From assembly GCA_963575745.1 (NCBI GenBank), contig CAUYUJ010009480.1:175747-239746 (forward strand): a DNA stretch of 64,000 bases, given 5' to 3'. Below the pieces are notes generated by a model that saw nothing but the letters and a program-made list of their open reading frames with translations, had not been told where the DNA came from and made no database searches. Of the stretch, positions 58,621 through 64,000 are shown piece after piece. The position numbers and the translations under genes were made by a program. Position 1 is the first letter of the stretch. Every line of letters begins with the position of its first letter. This DNA is from Prorocentrum cordatum. Lineage: Eukaryota > Sar > Dinophyceae > Prorocentrales > Prorocentraceae.

Positions 58621-58979
58621 ATCCCTTGCCACCTTCCCCCTGCTAGTTATGTTCCTCTCCAGTGGTTCAATATGAATATGGTTCCCCGTTCTCCCCTGCT
58701 GCACCCCGGAAGATTGCATGCACCCCTCCGCGTATTGTGTTTTTACTTGCACACAGGTTTGGCGCGAACCCGTTTCTCATATTTGTTGCTTCGATCGGAA
58801 CATGTCCGGCTCTTCCAAAACATCATTGCCGCTGCAACGCTGCCCTCATTCTAGAGTTTCCACTCGGTTCGAATCCTCCCGCGTGCTACGTTTTTAACAC
58901 AGAGGATTAGAGGAGTGCGATGTTCATATATGTTGTTGAATCCGAAGTTGTTCGGTTCTTCCGACACGCTGCTAACGGG
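58621..58979. other. No gene recognised
   Basis: Moderate-GC unique sequence. Two related phrases (ccctgctgcaccccggaaga..gcatgcacccctccgcgta and ctttttaacacag...) suggest an old repeat, but I cannot delimit it. Confidence 0.35.
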
Positions 58980-59440
58980 GAAAGAGGGCCCCCAAAGGCT
59001 GTCTGGACGGCCCACGCGGGGGGCGATTCGGCCCAAACCGTCCAAGATTGCCTCCAGACAGCCCCATGGGCATCCAAGGCGTTTGCATACGCGACCACGA
59101 GGCGCCCCAAGCAGGCCTCCAGAAGCAAAAACCGTCCCATTCCCCAAGGAAAACGTACATTTTCACACATTCGCTTCTTGGGTTTCCACGAGGCCCACAA
59201 CGGCCCAGTAAACCTCCAAGATCGACCTCTGGCACCCCGAGAGACTTTCCAAACAACTCGACGACGGCCTCCGGGCGCCCCACGAAGGCCCCAAAAACCA
59301 TAGCAACGGCCCGGGGGAAAGGCAGGACGGTCCTAAGAGGGCTCTTTTCGTGTCCAGGGGGGCCTCAAAAGCTGTCCAGACGGCCCACGCGGGGGACGAG
59401 CTGCGCCCCGAGGGGTCTGCGGCGTGGCGTAAGCCAAGGA
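58980..59440. repeat. About 373-bp tandem repeat, two copies
   Basis: gctgtc.ggacggcccacgcg at 58998 and 59371 (gctgtccagacggcccacgc). The interval is filled with GGCCCA/CCAAGA-type repeats. Confidence 0.7.
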
Positions 59441-60099
59441 ATCTCAACGCAACATTCACAAGATCAGTGGGCGCACAAATTGATCCAGCTCCTGTGATGG
59501 CCGCATCTGCCATCCCACCGTCGTTTGCTCCTGCGCACACATTCCTTCTGCACCGACATGTTTCCCGAAGAGGTGCCGACACTCAGGTTTGTTTTTTGCC
59601 GAAGATGAAACAACTGCATAAACATAAACGTTCGGCGGTCCTCCGTGGATTTCCTGGACTTGCGCTGGGACGCCCTAACGGCGATTCCAGCGCCCCCTCT
59701 CCGCAATCCTCCTCCCGCGGCCGCGGGTGATCAAACGAACGCAGGAGGACGAATAGAAAATCAGTTTCCGCAAGGGGGTAAAATAAAACGCCAGGGGGGC
59801 ACACGATTCAAAAAACAGTTTCTGGCGGCTGAATTTTATTAGTCTGCCCCACTCATTAATCGTTTTCTGAATCGGCGGGGACGGGACGTCTGCCCGGGAC
59901 GGCGGGGGGCATTTTCTGAATCGCTTGCCCCCATTAACCATCTTGTGTTCTACTACAGAGGTATAGTCATCCACCACCCTGCCCCAAGGCACGGTTTGGA
60001 TTGTCCTTGATCCCTGTGAATATTGAATCCGCCAAACATTGTATTTCAAAGGGCCCGGAGCCCGGATTGCCGGATCTCCTCAGGAGTGCTGCGTGATGC
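59441..60099. other. No gene recognised; imperfect inverted repeat near 59750-59925
   Basis: gattcaaaaaacagtttctggcg (about 59805-59830) has partly inverted counterparts at 59860-59880 and 59905-59920 (cgttttctgaatcg, cattttctgaatcg). No gene seen. Confidence 0.4.
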
Positions 60100-60535
60100 C
60101 GCAGACCACTCGGAATTTCCCGCATGGCTTTCCTGGAGGCCAGAGGGCCCCGAGACGTGCGAAAGAGTGCCCCGAGGCGCCCCCAGGACGGTCCAGGAGG
60201 ACCCCGAGACTGCTCAAGAGCGCGCCAAGCAGGCCCAAGATGACATCAAGAGATCCAATGAAGCCTTCAAGACTCCTCAGAAGATCCGAAAAGGGTCCCC
60301 GAAAGACCCCCAAGGGGCAACCGTTATTGATTGTCCCCGATACGTTTCAGGATTTTGGCGTTCTGGCCTTTTCGGGCTTTGAACGGTCCAAGACAGGCCA
60401 AGAGGCCCCGAAGACCGAAGACGGTGGAAGAGGCCTCCAAGGTTGCCCCAGGACGGCCCAAGATAGCCCAAGAGGCCTCCAAGACGGCCCACAAGGGGCC
60501 CAAGATGGCTCCCCAAGAGGCTCACTTCCGCCCCC
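60100..60535 (-). repeat. Interspersed repeat with AT-rich core (minus-oriented copy)
   Basis: Read on the minus strand it has the same order as 28865-29190: gcccgaaaaggccagaacgc, caaaatcctgaaacg, gacaatcaataacgg, flanked by GGCC/CTTGGGC repeats. Confidence 0.65.
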
Positions 60536-60755
60536 TTCCTCCTCAAATCCCACACCCCGATCATCGAACCTCCCTCCTCCCTCCTCCTCCCCTCCTCCTC
60601 CCCTTCTCGTCCTCTCTACTCTCCTCCTCGATCCTCAAACCTCCCTCCTCTTCCCTCCTCCTCCTCCTCCTCCTCCTCCTCCTCCACCTCCCTGTCTTCT
60701 TCCTCCTCCTCCTCCTCCTCCTCCTCCTCCTCCTCCTCCTCCATCTCATTCTCCC
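60535..60755. repeat. (CCT)n microsatellite
   Basis: Long CCT tracts with tcgtcc and cttcc interruptions. Confidence 0.9.
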
Positions 60756-61214
60756 TCCTCCGCGCCACCGGTCCATAGGCCAGTGCCAGGTCCCTCGGCA
60801 AGCGAGGCCCATGTCGCGCCCATGCTCCAGGCTCCAGGTTGCGCTTCCGCTTTTTACCCGAGAAGCTTCCAACTATATGCTATATATAACCTGCCGCTCG
60901 GAGGCACGCTGACGCAATGTCCCCGTCGAGTCACACAGGTCCTCCTCCGCAACCCTCGAGCCCCGAATCCCGATCCTTGATGACCCCTCCTCATCCGTGC
61001 CCTCAGCCACAGTATTCGACCCCCCTCCCTCTTCCTCCTCGATCGCTACACGGCGGTCCGGGTGCCACCCCATTAAACATGCCGACTAAACATTGGTGAA
61101 AGTTGGGCGCCCCAGTCGCGAGAGGTGCGACGGGTCCCTCTTTTACATGCTCATTGTGGGGGCCTTCCTGCAGACACTCGCTCCACTTGTGCGTCGAAGC
61201 TGCGCCAACGTCTG
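60756..61214. other. No gene recognised
   Basis: Mixed-composition sequence. No domain on either strand. Confidence 0.35.
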
Positions 61215-61325
61215 TCGAGTCGAGCCGACCTTGAGTCGAACCGGAGTCGAATTTGAGTCGAACTCAAGTCGAACTTGAGTCGAATTTGACTCGAACTGAA
61301 GTCGAGCTGGAGTCGAACCGATCTG
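61215..61325. repeat. GAGTCGAACT hexamer-like repeat
   Basis: gtcgaacc, gtcgaact, gtcgaatt units in tandem, related to 41985-42115. Confidence 0.85.
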
Positions 61326-61454
61326 TTAGGTGGGCCCCAGGGAGGTTCCCCAAACGAGCATCTAACCTCTTCCTCCTCCTCCCTCACCCCATTCCTCCTC
61401 CCTTGGGGGGAGGGGGGACAACGAGATACAGCCGGGCCTTTGACTGACGCAACG

Positions 61455-61595
61455 GAAAATAAGGCCCCCTGTTTCCATAAGTGAAGCGTCGACTTCCGAA
61501 CGAAAGGCAAACTGCAAAACATTGTTGGAACACGGAGCCCCTCCCGAACGAGAAGGTCTCCTTCTTCAGCACCCCGACTGCACAGATACTGCGAC
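61455..61595 (+). repeat. Interspersed repeat family C, copy 2
   Basis: gaacacggagcccctcccga and acgagaaggtctccttcttc, followed by agcaccccgactg, match 36940-37010. Upstream phrases also correspond. Confidence 0.75.
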
Positions 61596-61654
61596 CCCCC
61601 CCCGGGGGGCAGCCGATCCCCCGCGGAGGGGGTCGAAGCGAAGCGACGCGGAAC

Positions 61655-62053
61655 GAGGAGGGGCGAGGAGGAGGGAGGGAGGGGGGCGAGGAGGGAGAGA
61701 TAGGGAGGGACAGCGGGAGCGAGGAGGGGGAGGGAGGGAGCGAGGAGGGAGGGAGGGAGGGAGGGATAGAAGGAGCGAGGAGGGAGGGAGGGAGGGGCAA
61801 GGAGGGAGGAAGGAAGGGAGGGGCGAGGAGGAAAGGCGAGGGAAGGAGGGGCGAGGATGAGGGAGGGTGGGAGGGAGGGAGGGAGGGAGCGAGGAGGGAG
61901 GGAGCGAGGGAGGGAGGGGCGAGGAGGAGAGAGGGAGCCAGGAGGGAGGGAGGGAGAGGCCAGGAGGGAGGGTCGGGGAGGGAGGGGGGGAGGAGCGACG
62001 GGGGCCCCAGGCTCGTTGAGGAGGGCCGGCGACGACGACGCCGACGACGACGG

Positions 62054-62088
<35 letters not shown>

Positions 62089-62400
62089 GGGCGGCGGCGG
62101 CAGGGCCCCAGGCAGGGCGGCGGGGCTGCCGCGCGCCCGCCTCGCGGAGCATGCGGCCCTCCTCCCACCGGCGGCGCTTCTCGTCTCGCCTCTGCCGCAG
62201 CTCCTCCTTGGTCATCCTGGGGGGGATCCGGACGATCCCCTTCTCCCTCGAACGAAGGATTGCAAAAAAACTCCTCCTCCTCCTCGTCCTCCTCCTCCTC
62301 CTCCTCGTCCTCCTCCTCCTCCTCCTCCTCCTCCTCGTCCTCCTCCTCCTCCTCCAAAACGAAGGATTGCAATCCTCCTCCTCCTCCTCCTCCTCGTCCT
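61655..62400. repeat. GAGG purine tract, (GAC)n and (TCC)n tracts
   Basis: gaggaggg(a)n purine repeat to about 62000, (GAC)n/(GGCGAC)n at about 62025-62095, GC-rich spacer, then (TCC)n at about 62272-62395 containing a duplicated aacgaaggattgcaa phrase (62262 and 62360). Confidence 0.9.
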
Positions 62401-62757
62401 CTTTACGCCAGGCGGGCTTTCGGGCCAGGCCTGTTGCGCTCTCTGGGAGGAAGAAGGGATTGCGCCGACTTCGGGCGGGGATAACAGATTAAGGCTGCCG
62501 CCAGTGCGGACGCCAAGAATGCCCAAGTAAATCGTAGAATCGTCCGTTTCTTCCTTCTCTGCATCATCTTCCTCGGTCGGTCGGTCGATCGACGAAGGCA
62601 GCGCCTGGAAACGCATGCCACGTGCGACTCGAGAACAACGATGGGATGCAGAATACATGCAGCTTTAGCAGCAGATGTGCAAACACTGGGTGGTACGACC
62701 TTCCGAAGACAGGAAGACCAAAGGGCGCACGCACAAGGCCATGAGCCGCGTGAAGGA

Positions 62758-62766
62758 TACGATCAC

Positions 62767-62847
<81 letters not shown>

Positions 62848-62851
62848 AATC

Positions 62852-62896
<45 letters not shown>

Positions 62897-63115
62897 GTCA
62901 TCATCGTCATCATCATCATCACCATCAGCACTACCAAAACAACATCATTAACACCACTATCACCAACATCACATTCACAACCATCATCAGTACAATCATC
63001 ACCATCATCATCAGCATCATCATTACCATCGTCATCATCATCACCATCATCATCCTCATGTTCAATGTCATCAAAGTCATCATTCTCATTATCACGATTA
63101 TCGTCATCATCACCA
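62758..63115. repeat. (CAT)n microsatellite
   Basis: Pure (CAT)n to about 62845, degenerating into CAT/CAC/CAA triplets. Confidence 0.95.
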
Positions 63116-63626
63116 TCCGCCCCACGACGCAGGACTGAAGACAAAGGAGTCGATGCCTGCTCCACCTCCTTGTCTTTTTCGACGTTGCGCGTTAATGGAG
63201 ATCAGACCTTTTTGAATCCACCTCCTCGTCCTCTTCCTCGTCCTCTTCGCTCTTCCCCCACACCCTCCCACTCACCCTCTCCATCGTCCCTCTCCTCCTC
63301 CTTGGTCAGTCACCCTCGGAAGGAGGGTAAGGGGGAGGACATGCAGCGTGAGGATACATTCGGCCGAAGGCAAGACTGGAGTCCCTGCGGGCCGGCAGGG
63401 ATGATGGTATCAGGCTCTGCGGCCGTTCCGGAACGCCGCGGAATGCTCCGAGGAACCCTCTGAGAGCGTTCCAGAACGCTCTGGGGCGATCTTTCCTCAT
63501 CCACTCTTTCTCCTCAAAAGAGGACGTGGAACAGAACGGAATGCATCCCCATCTCTTCCCCGACTTGGAGGAAGACGCGGAACGGAACGAACTTGCCTCG
63601 GCCCGTGGGCTGAGCAAGAGCAGCCA

Positions 63627-63995
63627 TCACCTCGACACATCAAAATTGTCGGCGACGGCTTGGGCCCATGACGCGGTCGGAGCAGGGGAAGACACCCAAG
63701 CCGAAGTGCTCATCGCAGAAAAAGGAGCGAGCGAGCGAGCGCGCGCCAGGCGTCCCCCGGAGGGGGGGGGGACGGGCCGACTGGCGACTGGCGCGGAAGG
63801 GCCGTAACCCTGATTCGCGGCCTCCTCCATGCTCGGAGTGATGTCTGTGCTCTCAACGATGCGGTAGAACGTCGTCCTTCCGAATCGCTTGAAGCACTCC
63901 GGAGCAGCCTCTGCCCCTTTCTCGTTCGAGTCCTCCGCGTCGTTGTTTTCCTCGTCGTCCATCTTCTTGTTGCCCCGCTTCCCAATGCATTCCAT
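63627..63995 (-). other. Unassigned open frame near the right edge
   Basis: A 122-codon minus frame with an acidic N-terminus (MDDEENNDAEDSNEK) and an ordered-looking piece, CFKRFGRTTFYRIVESTD. I do not recognise the family. The frame looks more protein-like than most here, but it may be chance or one exon of a gene extending past the window. Confidence 0.25.
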
Positions 63996-64000
63996 GTGGA

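Overview
The window looks like nuclear DNA of a dinoflagellate. The strongest evidence is a complete copy of the dinoflagellate spliced-leader (DinoSL) sequence at 57070-57091. Supporting evidence is a decayed piece of the dinoflagellate-type pentatricopeptide (PPR) repeat, a Mei2-type RRM gene without introns, GC-rich intergenic DNA packed with microsatellites, and LINEs whose ORF1 proteins carry RanBP2-type zinc fingers. Genus cannot be decided from this sequence. A 100-base run of N at 41401-41500 marks an assembly gap. Nearly everything outside the mobile elements is simple-sequence DNA or interspersed repeat. Every coding feature I can support lies on the minus strand.

Layout. 1-5.1 kb: a decayed LINE (LINE A), cut by the left window edge, with ORF1 (zinc finger, coiled coil) and a frameshifted endonuclease-RT-RNase H ORF2. 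5.1-10.6 kb: microsatellites, tandem repeats and a PPR fragment. 10,606-26,576: one complete, very large Ty1/copia-type LTR retrotransposon with 303-bp LTRs that differ at 6 positions, a 5-bp target duplication and a primer-binding site resembling an initiator-tRNA 3' end. 26.6-48.4 kb: repeats, plus one plausible cellular gene at 30,636-31,451 (Mei2-like RRM protein). 48.5-57.1 kb: a near-complete second LINE (LINE B), flanked on both sides by (GAT)n and beginning exactly at a DinoSL. 57.1-64 kb: repeats and unassigned DNA.

The copia element is the centre of interest. It carries about 5,060 codons in one frame, interrupted by a single UGA. The upstream 2,895 codons encode two hydrophobic segments, a Gag-like region, a CCHC knuckle, a complete-looking Tpt1/KptA RNA 2'-phosphotransferase domain, a RING-H2 finger and a retropepsin-like domain. 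The downstream 2,154 codons encode methyltransferase-like domain(s), a Cys/His cluster, integrase, copia reverse transcriptase and RNase H. Scattered along the sense strand are 37 tiny hairpins of the form GCNNG-GNRA-CNNGC, whose two variable stem pairs change together. They occur in all three reading frames, inside enzyme domains and in the 3' untranslated region. The only two non-Watson-Crick pairs are G-U on the sense strand. This looks like an RNA-level structural element, or a self-spreading mini-palindrome, that I do not recognise from any described family.
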